Of a stretch of 64,000 nt of DNA, positions 32,666 through 44,200 are shown piece by piece. Position 1 is the first letter of the stretch. Each line of letters opens with the position of its first letter. The DNA is from Phymatolithon calcareum (lineage: Eukaryota > Rhodophyta > Florideophyceae > Hapalidiales), in NCBI GenBank assembly GCA_977006965.1, contig OZ345372.1:1302001-1366000 (forward strand), given 5' to 3'. The position numbers and the translations under genes were made by a program. Under the pieces are notes generated by a model, which saw nothing but the letters and a program-made list of their open reading frames with translations, searched no databases and had not been told where the DNA came from.

Positions 32666-35600
32666 CTCCCCCTTGATCGAGGCACACTACGACTTCCTCG
32701 CGCATATACCCATGTCTTTTGCGAACTTGACCGTCTTGACACGATCGAGTGGCTTGGTGAGTGCATCCGCAATCATCAACTCAGTACTACAATACTTGAT
32801 AGATATCTTGCCCGTGGCAACAACATCACGAACATAGTGATATTGGATGTAGATGTGCTTGTTCCTCTGAGTGATGGCCGCGTTTCGCCCGGTTGCGATC
32901 GCACTTTGACTGTCAGTGTACAGAGTCATGGCGGATGGCTTCTCGAGACCTTGAACATCGGCAATGAGTCTTGACAACCAGACAGATTCCTTGGCGGCGG
33001 CACACGAAGCGATGTATTCCGCTTCGCATGTTGAAGTGGCGACGATGGTTTGCTTCTTTGAACGCCAGCTTATGGCTCCCCCCTGCAAGAAGGAACACAT
33101 AGCCACTCGTGGACCGTCTTGTCTCAACACATCCCGCCCAATCCGCATCCGTGTAACCGATTGGAACCAAACTCCCACTTCCACAAAACAAAATTCCGTG
33201 ATCTCAAGTACCCGCAATATATCGCAGAACACGCTTAACGCCCATCCAGTGACGTTTCAGAGGCTTTTCGCAGAACAAAGACAGCTTTCCGACCGAGTCC
33301 GAGATGTCTGGGCGTGTACCAACCATCAAGTACATGAGACTTCCGATGGCTGGACGGTATGGAACTTGTTCATCGACGAGCTGGGTGATGTCGACTTCTT
33401 CGGTTCTGGTGTTCTTGTTGCTTGACTCCATAGGGGTTGGTGCTGGTTTCGAGTTCTCCATGCCGAAACGTTCCAAGACTGACTGAGCGTAGACCGACTA
33501 CGAGAGGTGAAGAGTTCGAAGTGTGCGATCTCGGCGAATTTCAAGTCCAAGACAAACACTAGCTTCTCCAAGGTCCTTCATCTCGAATCGCTTGTTCAGC
33601 TCCCCCTTGATCCACGAAATAGCAGAAGTATCGTTTCCGGCAATCAGCAAGTCATCCACATATAGCGCGATGATCATGATGCTGTTTGACTTATGCCGGA
33701 CATAAAGACAAGGATCATTGGGACTACTTGAGAAGCCGAGCTCGTCGATGAGGAACTTGTCGATTTTGGCATGCCACTGTCGCGGTGCTTGCTTCAGGCC
33801 GTATAGTGCCTTCAAGAGCTTGCAAACAAGGTCAGGACGCTTGGGATCACGAAATCCTGACGGAACCTCCATGTAGATGTCTTCGTCAAGTTCACCATGC
33901 AAGAAAGCCGTAACAACATCCATTTGGTATAGTTCCAAATCATGGACAGCAACGGTTGCAAGTAGGATACGAATCGAGGTGAACTTTACGACTGGGGCAT
34001 ACGTTTCACCGTAGTCCACCCCATGCACCTGTCGGAACCCTTTCGCAACAATGCGGACTTTAGGTCCTGTATCCTTGACCTTGAAGACATACTTGCGCGG
34101 TAGAACGTTCATGCCAGGCTTGCGAGTGACCAACTTCCAAGTGTTGTTGCGGGTTCGTGACGAGTGTTCATTCTCAATACCCGGAGACCAGAAGTCGACA
34201 TTTTTAATTGAAGTCGCTTCCTTGAAGGTCTGAGGCACTTGATGAGAAGACAAACCGGTTTCAGATGCAAGGTTGACGGACTCGAAGGCCAGCATAGCAG
34301 TATGCGAGGGAGCGTTCCAGAAGTCAGTGGGTGGTTTTGAGACCCGAGCTGACCTACGCAGAATGGGTTTGGCGATCATCGGAGATGTTTCGTTAGAACC
34401 AGATGGAGATATAGGTTGTTCTCCACCATCTGCTTGCTCACCTTCGTCAATGTCCTTCTGGATGCTCTTATCATCTGCATCTGAAATGACCTTACCTTCA
34501 ACCGTATCATCACTGAGTTTGATTTGAGGAGTTTCAAGTGATACATTGGTTTCGGTCTCATCGAATCCGAATTCCGATTCATTGAACGTCACGTCCCTTG
34601 ACACAATCACTTTCCGCAAGTCAGCATCCCACAGCTTGTACCCTTTTGATGCGAGCGAGTATCCCAGCATAACCGCCTCACGAGTACGACTGTCGAGTTT
34701 CTTCACTTTCTTCTTCGGAATCACGTACCAACACTTGGCTCCAAATATGCGCAAGTGTCCCAAATCTGGAGGGGCACCCATCCATATGTGATGGAGGCTC
34801 GTGTTCGAAGGAAGTCCTCGTGACGTAACTCGGTTGCGCACATACACAGCAGTTGCCAACGCTTCAGCCCAGAACTTCTTCTCGATGCCTCTGTGATGAA
34901 GCATCGAGCGCACTAAGTTGAGAAGTGTGCGGTTCATGCGTTCAGCCACCCCATTTTGCTGTGGGGTGTAAGCGACTGTGAGCTGTTGATGGATGCCGTG
35001 TTCCGCAAGATATGCCTTGAACTCGTTTGAAAGGTACTCGCCTCCATTGTCTGTCCTAATTGCTTTGAGCTTAGGTGCTTTCGAGAAGTCCTGTATGTTC
35101 AAGTGCTTAAGCTTTCTACCTGTATGGGTTTCAGCATACTTGTGAAACTTCCGAAAACACTCAAAGCTGTCCGATTTCTTTCGCATGGTGAATACCGTGG
35201 TCCACTTGGAGTGATCATCGATGAATGTGATGAAGTACTGTGATCCTCCAAGGGACGGAATGTCGATAGGACCGAGAACGTCTGAATGTACGAGATCGAG
35301 AATAGCGGTGGAGCGAGAACTACTGGACTTTGGAATCGGAGCACGATGACCTTTGCCGGGAAGACAACCATTACATGGATGTGTGGACTGTGAGTTGGGA
35401 GCAATCATTACACCTTTCACCACCCCATGGTTTACAATTCCGGTAATTCCAGTGTGGTCAACATGCGCAAGTCGTTCATGCCAGAGCTGTGGGCTCGCGA
35501 AACAGGAAACTTCGTTAAGTTTATTTCCATCTGCAAGGTCTAGAGAGTAGAGACTTTTGCGTAGAGTACCTGTTGCGATAGTGTCATGATGAGCTTTAAC

Positions 35601-36414
35601 ATTATACCATATCCGTACTCATCCATTTTTGAGACAGACAATAGAGAGTATCCGAAGTCGGGTATGTGCATAACGTCCTTGAGCTTTCGTTTTAACGATT
35701 TGCCGTTAACGTTAAGCGTAATGATGACATCACCTTTTCCAGCGATTGTGGCCTGTGCTTTGGTTCCCATTTCGACGGTTGAAGACATTTTGGTGTATGA
35801 GCAGAAGATTGCACGATCGAACGTTATATGCGATGTACTACCAGAGTCAATGATCCATGACTTTGACTTCTCGGAAATATCAGAATCGCGCACCTTGACC
35901 ATCAGGCATACAAAGTCGGAATCGGACATAACTCGAACATGTTCCGATTCATCGGTCAGGAATGCAGCTGGTTTCGTTTGCTTTCCATTCCGATTTTTGT
36001 ATCCTTCAGGAGCAAGTTGTGGAACCTTGGTCCAACATTTCACACTTCTATGTCCAGATCGATGACAATGTTCACTGTAGTCACGAATTCGTTCTCCATC
36101 GCGTCTGGCAGTGAAAAGTGCAGCAGTCTCAGCTTTGACGGTTGATGCTTCGACACGCATTGACATGCGTTGCTCTTCTTGGAGTAGTCGACTCTTCACA
36201 AATTCAAGTGAGAATGATTCGTATTCATTGCCGAGAGCATCAAGTGCACTTATCAAGCTGTCGTAGCGTTCGGGAAGTCCGTTCAATACAGCAATGTCCA
36301 TTTCTTTATCGTCAATATCGGCACCCATTGACTTGAGGGTGGATGCGAGTTGGCGAATGCGGTTTGTATAGGGCAGTATTTTCTCGTCCTCGAGCATAGT
36401 GGCAGCGTAGAACT
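32666..36414 (-). pseudogene. Copia element F: pol and most of gag, broken
   Basis: Minus strand. RNase H and the end of RT are at 32687-33490, with an extra C in a C-run near 33078-33083 that shifts frame. Integrase-RT is open over 33498-35423 (Y-V-D-D-L-L-I-A-G, R-T-D-N-G-G-E-Y, N-G-V-A-E-R-M-N). A TAG near 33499 replaces a Gln codon. Protease and gag are at 35540-36397, after a 22-bp deletion near 35600 compared with element J that shifts the frame. Thus at least three independent lesions. Gag then runs into an LTR fragment at 36415. Confidence 0.85.
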
Positions 36415-36728
36415 TGTTGGAGAAGGTTCGGCAATTGATGAGGAGAAAGAAAAAGTTTGGTTGAAGGAAAATGGTTGAGTAGAAGCTGAGATAGGTGAGA
36501 ATGAGTTCCTTGGTTTACTGAGTTGGCGGACCTCAGGTCAAGATTAAATAGACCTGAGAACTCAATCAACTTGATCAAAAAACCTAATTGGCGACGGAGA
36601 CACTCTAACCCTAAACAAATTTGCCATAATGTCATATGACACGTGTAACATGAAAAAATGAAGAATCATCCACTGAGTGGGGGGAGTATGAGTATCATAC
36701 TCTTATCATACTTTGACACGTGTCACTG
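36415..36728 (-). repeat. Type A LTR fragment inside gag of element F
   Basis: Starts properly at TGTTGGAGAAGG but stops in U3 at CACGTGTCACTGA. Gag of F resumes about 100 bases downstream of where it broke off (C-terminal side M-L-E-D-E, N-terminal side H-L-E-H-V). Best read as a solo LTR whose other end, plus about 100 bases of gag, was deleted. No internal sequence belongs to it. Confidence 0.7.
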
Positions 36729-36761
36729 ACATGCTCGAGATGTTCGTCTGAAAGCGAGAGA

Positions 36762-36769
36762 CCGATGAT
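36762..36769. repeat. Left 8-bp target-site duplication of hAT element 2
   Basis: CCGATGAT, repeated exactly at 37734-37741. Confidence 0.9.
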
Positions 36770-36904
36770 CAGGGGTAGTGCCAATTCCATTGCTCGACAT
36801 TGCTGTTTGTCGCGCAATTAAACAATTCAATTGCTCACTACGGTTAGTCAGCAATTCAGATTGCAATTTGAATACTTCCCGCAATAGTCAAGTTAATTGT
36901 TTAT

Positions 36905-37198
36905 TCATGCCTCTTCTCCTAGGTGTACGAAACTTTCGTCTTCTGCGATAGCCTGTTCAACACGCTGGTTGACAAAGCTTGACATAGCTTCCTTCACAGT
37001 TTGATCATCCCAATAAGAGCGGTTGATTGACGTGAATGGATATCTCGAGGCTGTTCGCGAAGGAGTTGCATTAGCTGCTGTACAACTTGTTTCGGCTTCG
37101 GTTTCGGAATAGGTAGTACCATGATTGGAAGAGCGAAATTTGTTTAGGTGTTGTCGACTGGGTCTGGTAGTGTGCTTTGGATAAATGTACGACTTCAC
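36905..37198 (-). pseudogene. hAT transposase extreme C-terminal remnant
   Basis: A 97-residue frame. Its end, N-R-S-Y-W-D-D-Q-T-V-K-E-A-M, matches the segment that usually follows the L-F-L-K-V-N dimerisation motif of hAT transposases. The first 60 residues are low-complexity and not recognised. This ties the small element to an autonomous hAT parent related to element 1. Confidence 0.5.
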
Positions 37199-37277
37199 TT
37201 TTTATATTGACTCTTCTATCTGTCTTTTCAGAAACGGCACTCTAGACACCCATACCGTTATACTTGAACGGATGAAT

Positions 37278-37361
37278 GAATTCAACCATCCATGTGATCG
37301 TTCTGTTGTAGTGGTCTGCGCAGACCATTACAATAGAACGAGCACATGGATGGTTGAATTC
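37278..37361. repeat. 84-bp near-perfect hairpin inside hAT element 2
   Basis: GAATTCAACCATCCATGTG pairs with the complement of the right arm (CACATGGATGGTTGAATTC), and the pairing continues to the centre at GTCTGCGCAGAC with only a few mismatches. Each arm is about 40 bases with almost no loop. Confidence 0.9.
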
Positions 37362-37412
37362 AGGAACGTTGTAACTGTATACAGTACGTAGAATTTTACG
37401 TACCTAACACTA

Positions 37413-37482
37413 GGGGAGCACGGCAACATTTTGGCCCGATAGTTATTTAGTTGATTTGGGCCAAAATGGTGCAGTGCTCCCC
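37413..37482. repeat. Second hairpin (25-bp arms) inside hAT element 2
   Basis: GGGGAGCAC...TTTTGGCCC at 37413-37437 pairs with GGGCCAAAA...GTGCTCCCC at 37458-37482, two mismatches, 20-base loop. Confidence 0.9.
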
Positions 37483-37741
37483 CGGTGAACGCTTATACTG
37501 GCCCGAGTTATATAATAAAATTAGATGCTACCGACAACCAATTACCACGTACTACGCATGATACATTTGAAGTGATCGTTATTTCCTTCAACTCTGCTCT
37601 TGCTGAACTATACACTTTCGTACAACCTACCGACCAGCAATTCGAATTGCAATTCTTCATCAGAACCCAATTTGGGTCGAATTGCTATGAATTGCAATTA
37701 ATTGCAATAGCAATGGATTGCGCACGACCCCTGCCGATGAT

Positions 37742-37927
37742 AGCCTTTGCTTTATTGTCATTACGACGCCAGAGCTTGAAATCTTCGGAATCTCGTGCCG
37801 GTGGATCGTCTTCTATGAACTCGTCGAGTTCGCGGAATGATAGTACTAGCTGAATTTTCTGTTTCCAAGCGTGGAAATTGGTCTCATTTAACTTTTCGAC
37901 CTTCAGCGTTCCCTGGGAGTTGTCCAT
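37742..37927 (-). pseudogene. Copia element F: gag N-terminus
   Basis: Minus-strand frame from ATG at 37927 (M-D-N-S-Q-G-T-L-K-V-E-K-L-N-E-T-N-F-H-A-W) to the hAT insertion. It continues element F in the expected order. The leader follows to the right up to about 38284, including one or two copies of the 57-bp leader module. Confidence 0.8.
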
Positions 37928-38286
37928 TTTGCGGAGTGGGGGTCTTCTATTCTTGTCGAAAATCCGTTTGGGGAGTCCACTGCGAGTCGACAGAAGCTCA
38001 ACTATCAAGGCAATCTATCCCTTATAAGAAATTCCTTCGAGTCGGAATGACCCGGTCCTTGATCGGGGGATGGCTCAATGGCCGTATACCTCTTCTGGCG
38101 TTTTGGCACATCTGAACCTGCAGTTGGCAACACGCACTGCAAGACGCTTTTTGGTATCCTGAGGTGGGCCCGACAAGAAAACCGAAGGTAATAAAGCAAG
38201 GAGACACAACAGAAACCCTCGTGGTGTTTTGGTACACCTGAACCTGCAGCCGGCAACGCGCACTGCAAGACGCTATAACACTTTCA

Positions 38287-38321
38287 GATCGAATCGTAGC
38301 AAAAGGTTTTCGACAGGTGCA
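38287..38321 (+). pseudogene. 35-bp plus-strand RT fragment at a junction
   Basis: Encodes R-I-V-A-K-G-F-R-Q-V-H in the plus direction, a copia RT block opposite in orientation to the elements on both sides. It is wedged between the leader of F and LTR B of element G, a scar of an earlier plus-strand element. Confidence 0.6.
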
Positions 38322-38766
38322 TGTTGGATGGAGGTTTGGTTGTTGATGGTTGAGATGGTTGAGGTGGTTGAGTTGGTTGAGATGGTTGAGATGGTTGAGA
38401 TGGTTGAGATGGTTGGGTTGGTTGTGAGATGTTCCTTGGTTTATTGAGTCAGGGCATCAGATCCGGGTCTTATATAGGCCTCAGATTGAGGTATGATAAG
38501 ACTTCTGAAGCTCATTGCAATACTAATTGTGATTGAATCAATCAACTAAAAGATTGAAATGTCGAAAGTGATTGATTCCATGAACGAAATGATTGAATTA
38601 TTGACAATGACAAGATCTATCAAGAAATTGATTGAACTGCTACATTATCAGTAAAGATGAAAAAACATGGATTGATTCTATTATAACATATGTTAAATGG
38701 TTAGACACTTATGACATAGGATAATGTGTTCTGCTACAAGAGCTCCAAGCAGTCACATTTCCAACA
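38322..38766 (-). repeat. Type B LTR, 3' LTR of copia element G
   Basis: 445 bp, TGTTGGATGGAGG to CATTTCCAACA on the plus strand, followed by the polypurine-tract complement CTCCCCCTCGATCGAAG. It contains a long run of the 9-mer minisatellite (GGTTGAGAT units, about 38341-38430). Confidence 0.85.
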
Positions 38767-39860
38767 CTCCCCCTCGATCGAAGAAGCTTACGAACGTGCA
38801 GGATGCAACCCCATCATTTTCGCGAATTGGGATACCATGATTGGACTTAGGGGTTCCGTAAGTGCATCAGCGACCATGACCTCCGTCGGACAGTACTTGA
38901 ATTCCACTTTCTCGGTTGCCACAGCTTCGCGAACATAGTGATATTGAATATCAATATGTTTGTTCCGTTGGGTAATTGCCTCGTTCTGAGTGGATGATTA
39001 GCGCCTTGGTTGTCCGAGAAGATGAGTATGCGAGATGGCTTGTTGAAACCAAGTATGTCGGAAATCAATCGCGAAAGCCAGACTGCTTCTTTCGCGGCGG
39101 GAAATGCAGCAATGTATTCAGCCTCACATGACGATGTCGCGACAATGGTTTGCTTCTTGGATCGCCAGATAATTGCTCCGCCTGCAAGCATGAAGACGTC
39201 TCCACTTGTCGACTTGCGAGTTTCTTGACACCCTGCCCAGTCGGAGTCGCTATACCCTACTGGAGTCAAACTTCTGTCTTTGCCAAATAGAATCCCATGA
39301 TCACGAGTTCCGGAAATGTACCGTAAAATACGCTTAACAGCCGTCGAATGGATTTGCAGTGGATTCTCGCAAAAGGAGGAGAGTTTTCCGACAGCATCCG
39401 AGATATCCGGCTTCCAACCATCAGATACATAACGCTTCCAATTGCAGGTCGATACGGAACCTCCGCTGAAACAGAATCTGTCATGTCGAGCTCATGTACG
39501 GTACTGGTTTTCTTGTAAGGCTCCATCGGTGTTGGTACCGGTTTCGAATTTTCCAAGTTGAACCGCTTCAGAACTGTTTCCGCGTACGACTTCTGCGATA
39601 GGTGTAATGTTCGGAGATCACGTTCCCGAAGGATCTCCAATCCGAGGAATACGCTTGCGTTTCCAAGATACTTCATCTCGAATCGCCGGTTAAGCTCCCC
39701 CTTCATCCAAGCAATGGCAACATTATCGTTGCTAGCAATCAGCAAGTCATCGACGTACAATGCAATGATCATAATGCTCTTGGATGTGTGCCGAACATAA
39801 AGACACGGGTCATTCGGACTGCTTGTAAATCCGAGTTCATTGATTAAGAAATCATCAATA
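38767..39860 (-). pseudogene. Copia element G: RNase H and part of RT
   Basis: Minus strand. RNase H is at 38800-39270 in broken registers (G-Y-S-D-S-D-W-A-G, C-E-A-E-Y-I-A). The last part of RT is at 39266-39860 with Y-V-D-D-L-L-I-A-S (Gly to Ser). It breaks off at about 39860 into a plus-strand LTR end. Confidence 0.75.
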
Positions 39861-40287
39861 TATAGCCAAGTTCTGAGGTCGAGCAAGGCAATAAACCAAG
39901 GAACTCATACACCAACAACTCAGCAACCACTCAACCAATTCATCTCAACCAAACCATTCCATCATCCTTATCGCATCCCTAACCTCCAACAAAAGGATAT
40001 GGGCACAGTTAATGCGATTTAAATTTCAACCGTCATCATCCACACCGTCTCCGGGGTTCTCCTTCGCCCCCGATCTGTCTCTGTCAACATCCCTGATTCG
40101 TGTTACAGCTCTCACGCACCTGGTAAACACCCCTCTAGGGTCGTTACCTTGATTGAGATCTGTTCTGGCATTGTGCCTGGTTCTTCGGAGCACACGTACT
40201 TGGGTCTCCTCACTCAAATACTATTACTGTGGTGCACAACCCTTTGGAAAGTCTTTAGTGGGGCCCGCTCGTACAGAGTTTTTTTTC
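39861..40287 (+). mobile_element. Fragment P: LTR end, degenerate primer site and leader of a copia element
   Basis: From TATAGCC to CCTCCAACA (39861-39991) it resembles the R-U5 part of the type A/D LTRs (AATAAACCAAGGAACTCA). AGGATATGGGCACAG near 39994-40008 is a mutated form of the half-tRNA primer site. The rest is leader-like (CTCCGGGGTTCTCCTTCGCCCCCGATC, shared with 40790-40820 in part). No coding sequence remains. Confidence 0.65.
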
Positions 40288-40731
40288 TGTTCGAAGTGTG
40301 ATTGCTTGGAGCTCTAGTCGCAATCACACTTCAATATCAAGGTATGATCTCGGTACACGTGTACACGTGTCAAGTCGAAGGTCAAAGTGTCTCAGAACTT
40401 TGAATCAAGAATATTGGCAGTGACACGTGTCAAAGTATGATAAGAGTATGATAATCATACTCCCCTCACTCAGTAGATGATTCTTCATTTTTTCATGTTA
40501 CACGTGTCATATGATATTATGACAATTTGTTTAGGGTTAGAGTGTCTCCGTCGTCAATTAGGGTTTTTTGATCAAGTTGATTGAGTTCTCAGGTCTATAT
40601 AGTCTTGACCTGAGGTCCGCCAGCTCAATAAACCAAGGAACTCATTCTCACATATCTCAACTTCTACTCAACCATTTTCCTTCAACCAAACTTTTTCTTT
40701 CTCCTCATCACTTGCCTAACCTTCCCCAACA
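40288..40731 (+). repeat. Type A LTR, 5' LTR of copia element H
   Basis: 444 bp, TGTTCGAAG to CCCCAACA, followed by the primer site. Well preserved, so useful as a reference for type A: CACGTG double palindrome at 40355-40370, TGACACGTGTCA at 40421-40432, TATA box at 40595-40603, AATAAA at 40627-40632. Confidence 0.9.
40355..40632 (+). promoter_or_regulatory. Likely promoter and polyadenylation signals of the type A LTR
   Basis: In order: ACACGTGTACACGTGT (40355-40370), TGACACGTGTCA (40421-40432), AGTATGATAATCATACT (40445-40461), a further ACACGTGTCA (about 40501-40510), TCTATATAG (40595-40603) and AATAAA (40627-40632). CACGTG is the core of G-box/E-box sites. The same set in the same order is present in the other type A and D LTRs. 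Roles are inferred from position: enhancer words, TATA box, then poly(A) signal about 25 bases on. Confidence 0.6.
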
Positions 40732-40745
40732 GGTTATGGGCCCAG
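40732..40745 (+). other. Primer-binding site of element H
   Basis: GGTTATGGGCCCAG, directly after the LTR. Confidence 0.9.
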
Positions 40746-40896
40746 TCAGCGCACCTCAACCACCGCGTTTCATCATCATCGTCATCATCTCCGGGGTTCT
40801 CCTTCGCCCCCGATCTGTCTCTGTCTGATCTTTCTGCTTGCGCATCCTTGTCAAGAATCGTCGATTCTTGCTCGGCCCGCTTCAGTGGTTCATCAA

Positions 40897-41079
40897 GCGT
40901 CTTGCAGTGCGCGTTGGCGGCTGCAGGTTCTGGTGTACCAAAACACAACAAGGGTTTTCCTGTTGCGTATCCTTGTTAAAAATCTTTCAGTCTTACTAGG
41001 CCCGTTTCAGGATACCACAAAACGTCTTGCAGTGCGTGTTGCCGACTGCAGGTTCAGGTGTACCAAAACGCCACAAGAG
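40897..41079 (+). repeat. Duplicated 57-bp leader module of element H
   Basis: 40897-40952 and 41023-41079 are two diverged copies of a unit that starts CGTCTTGCAGTGCG, contains CTGCAGGTTC and ends GGTGTACCAAAACGCCACAAG. The same pair occurs inverted at 59715-59771 and 59841-59898 (element J) and at about 60826-60993 (M). Position between primer site and gag suggests an RNA packaging or dimerisation element. Confidence 0.75.
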
Positions 41080-41240
41080 GTATACGGCCATTGAGCCATC
41101 CCCCGATCAAGGTCCGGGTCACATTGACTCGAAGGGATTTCTTATACGGGACAGATTGCCTTGATAGTTAACTTCGGTTGACTCGCAGTGGACTCCCCGA
41201 ACGGATTTTCGACAAGAATAGAAGACCCGCACTCCCTAAA

Positions 41241-44200
41241 ATGGACAACTCGCAAGGAACGCTGAAGGTTGAGAAACTCAATGAGACCAATTTCCATGCT
41301 TGGAAACAGAAAATTCAGCTAGTACTATCATTCCGCGAACTTGATGAACACATTGAGGACGATCCACCACCACGGGACTCGGACGATTTCACTCTCTGGC
41401 GTTGAAGTGACAACAAGGCAAAGGCTATTATCGAACTTTCTCTCTCGGATGAACATCTCGAGCATGTGCAAGATGTGAATACGGCCAAGGAAATGTGGCA
41501 GTCGATTCTGAATATCTTTGAACGACATACACTACTGAACAAACTGGCAGCTCGCCGCAAGTTTCTATACAGCCACAATGCTCGAGGACGAGAAAATACT
41601 TTCTTATACGAACCGTATTCGCCAGCTCGCATCCACCCTCAAGTCAATGGGTGTTGGTATCGACGACAAAGAAATGGCGATGGCTGTGCTTAACGGACTT
41701 CCGGAACGGTACGATAGCTTAATCAGTGCACTCGATGCTCTTGGCAACGAGGATGAGTCATTCTCGCTCGAGTTTGTGAAGAGCAGACTTTTGCAAGAGG
41801 AGCAGCGTATGTTTATGAGAGTCGAAGCATCAACCGTGAAAGCTGAGACTGCCGCACTGTTCACAGCCAGACGCGATGGAGAACGCATTCGAGATCACTG
41901 CGACCATTGTCATCGATCCGGACATAAGAGCGTTAAGTGTGGGATCAAATTCCCTCACCTTGCTCCAGAAGGATACAAACGTCGGAATGAAAAGGAAACA
42001 AAATCATCTGCATTTCTGACTGATGAGTCGGAACCTGTTCGTGTCATGTGTGATTCCGACTTTGTATGCTTGATGGCCAAGGTGCGCAATTCCGACATTT
42101 CCGAGAAGTCCAAGTCCTGGATCATTGACTCTGGAAGCACATCCCACATGACTTTTGACCGCTCACTCTTCTGCACGTACACCGAACTGTCGTCTACTGT
42201 TGAAATGGGAACGAAAGCTAAGGCCACAATCGCTGGAAAGGGTGATGCCATTATTACGATTAATGTGAATGGGAAACCATCGAAATGGAAACTCAGGGAT
42301 GTTATGCACATACCGGACTTTGGATACTCTTTACTATCGGTATCCAAAATGGATGAGTATGGATATGGGATTACGTTCAAGAACAGTCGTTGCTATGTTA
42401 AAGCTCATGATGACACGGTTGCTACAGGAACACTTCGTAAGAGTCTCTACTCACTCGATCTTGCAGATGGCAATAAAGTTACCGAAGTTTCTTGTCTTGC
42501 TAGCCTCCAGCTTTGGCATGAACGTCTCGCTCATGTCCATCGCTCCGGTATCTCTGATATGGTACGTCATGGGGTGGTCAAAGGTGTGAACCTAACTCCC
42601 AATCCAATCTCAGAACATCCATGCAAGGGCTGTCTTGCCGGCAAAGGTCATGGCGCTCCTATCCCAAAGTCTAGTACTACTCGTTCTGAAGCTGTCCTGA
42701 ACCTCGTACATTCCGACGTCTTAGGTCCTATCGACATTCCATCACTTGGAGGCTCTCGATACTTCATCACATTCATCGATGATCACTCCAAATGGACCAC
42801 GGTATACACCATGCGACGGAAGTCGGAGAGCTTTCAGTGTTTTCGAAAGTTCCACAAATATGCTGAAACCCATACTGGTAGAAAGCTTAAGCATTTGAAC
42901 TTTCAGGACTTCTCGACTGCACCAAAGCTCAAGGCTATTGACCCATAACGGAGGCGAGTACCTTTCCAACGAGTTCAAGGCATATTTGGCACAACACGGT
43001 ATACATCAGCAACTCACAGTAGCATATACTCCACAACAAAATGGGGTGGCTGAGCGCATAATCCGCACCCTTCTCAACTTGGTGCGCTCGATGCTTCATC
43101 ACAGAGGCATCGACAAGAAGTTCTGGGCTGAAGCACTTGCTACTGCTGTGTATGTTCGCAATCGAGTTACGCCACGAGGACGCATTAGGTGAAACGGATG
43201 TATCCACTGACATTCCAGACGACGGAGTCGTCCAAGCATGTGAGGATACGGTTGAAGCTAAGGACACTTCCGAGGAAAACAACAAGAACATCGATGTGAC
43301 TAACGAAGAAGGGCAGCAGGCGGACGATGCAGAACAACAAACAGCAACACCGACATCTGAAGTAACTACACCGATGATCGCCAAACCCATTCGGCGCAGG
43401 TCAGCTCGGGTCTCAAAACCACCAACTGACTTCTGGAGAGCTCCCCCGCACACTGCAATGCTTGCCTTCGAATCTGTCAATCTCGCATCGGAATCCGGTT
43501 TGTCTTCTCATCAAATACCTCAGACCTTTAAGGAAGCGACTTCAAATCATAATGTCGACTTCTGGTCTCGAGCCATCGAGAAAGAACATTCTTCACTCGT
43601 CCATAACAATACCTGGAAACTGGTTCCGCGCAACTCCGACATGAACGTGCTACCGTGCAAGTATGTCTTCAAGGTCAAGGATAGAGGCCCAAAAGTCCGA
43701 ATTGTGGCAAAAGGGTTCCGACAGGTGCATGAGGTGGACTACGGTGAAACGTATGCCCCAGTCGTGAAATTCACATCGAGTCGTATCCTACTTGCAACGG
43801 TTGCTGTCCATGATCTGGAACTCCACCAAATGGATGTTGTGACAGCGTTCCTGCATGGTGACCTTGACGAAGACATCTACATGGAAGTTCCGGCCGGATT
43901 TCAACATCCCAAGCGTCCCAACCTTGTTTGCAAGCTCTTGAAGGCACTATACGGTCTGAATCAAGCTCCGCGGCAATGGCATGCCAAGATCGACAAGGTC
44001 CTCATCGACGAGCTCGGCTTCTCAAGCAGTCCCGACGATCCTTGTTTGTACTTCCGGCACAAGTCAAACAGCATCATGATCATCGCCCTGTTTGTGGATG
44101 ACTTACTGATTGCTGGAAACGACACCTCTGCCATTTGTGGATCAAGGGGGAGCTGAACAAGCGGTTCGAGATGAAGATCCTTGATGAAGCAAGTGTATGC

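Larger units (their letters stand above)
36770..37733 (-). mobile_element. hAT-family DNA transposon 2 (non-autonomous), inserted in copia gag
   Basis: 964 bp. Left end CAGGGGTAGTGCCAAT, right end (read inward) CAGGGGTCGTGCGCAAT, flanked by exact 8-bp duplications. Removing it with one duplication restores the gag reading GAGACCGATGATAGCC, as at 59355-59373 where the homologue reads GAGACCGATAATAGCC. The ends resemble hAT element 1 and carry the same AATTGCAATT-type words. Inside are a remnant of the transposase C-terminus and two strong hairpins. It must be younger than the copia copy it sits in. Confidence 0.9.

Noticed and set aside
38022-38268. Overlapping small frames in the copia leaders (also near 59647-59975 and 60731-61119)
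   Set aside because: They come from the duplicated leader module read in several registers; no start or protein conservation.
40018-40220. Coding gene in the leader of fragment P and similar leader frames
   Set aside because: These frames sit between primer site and gag, shift between copies and are not conserved as protein.
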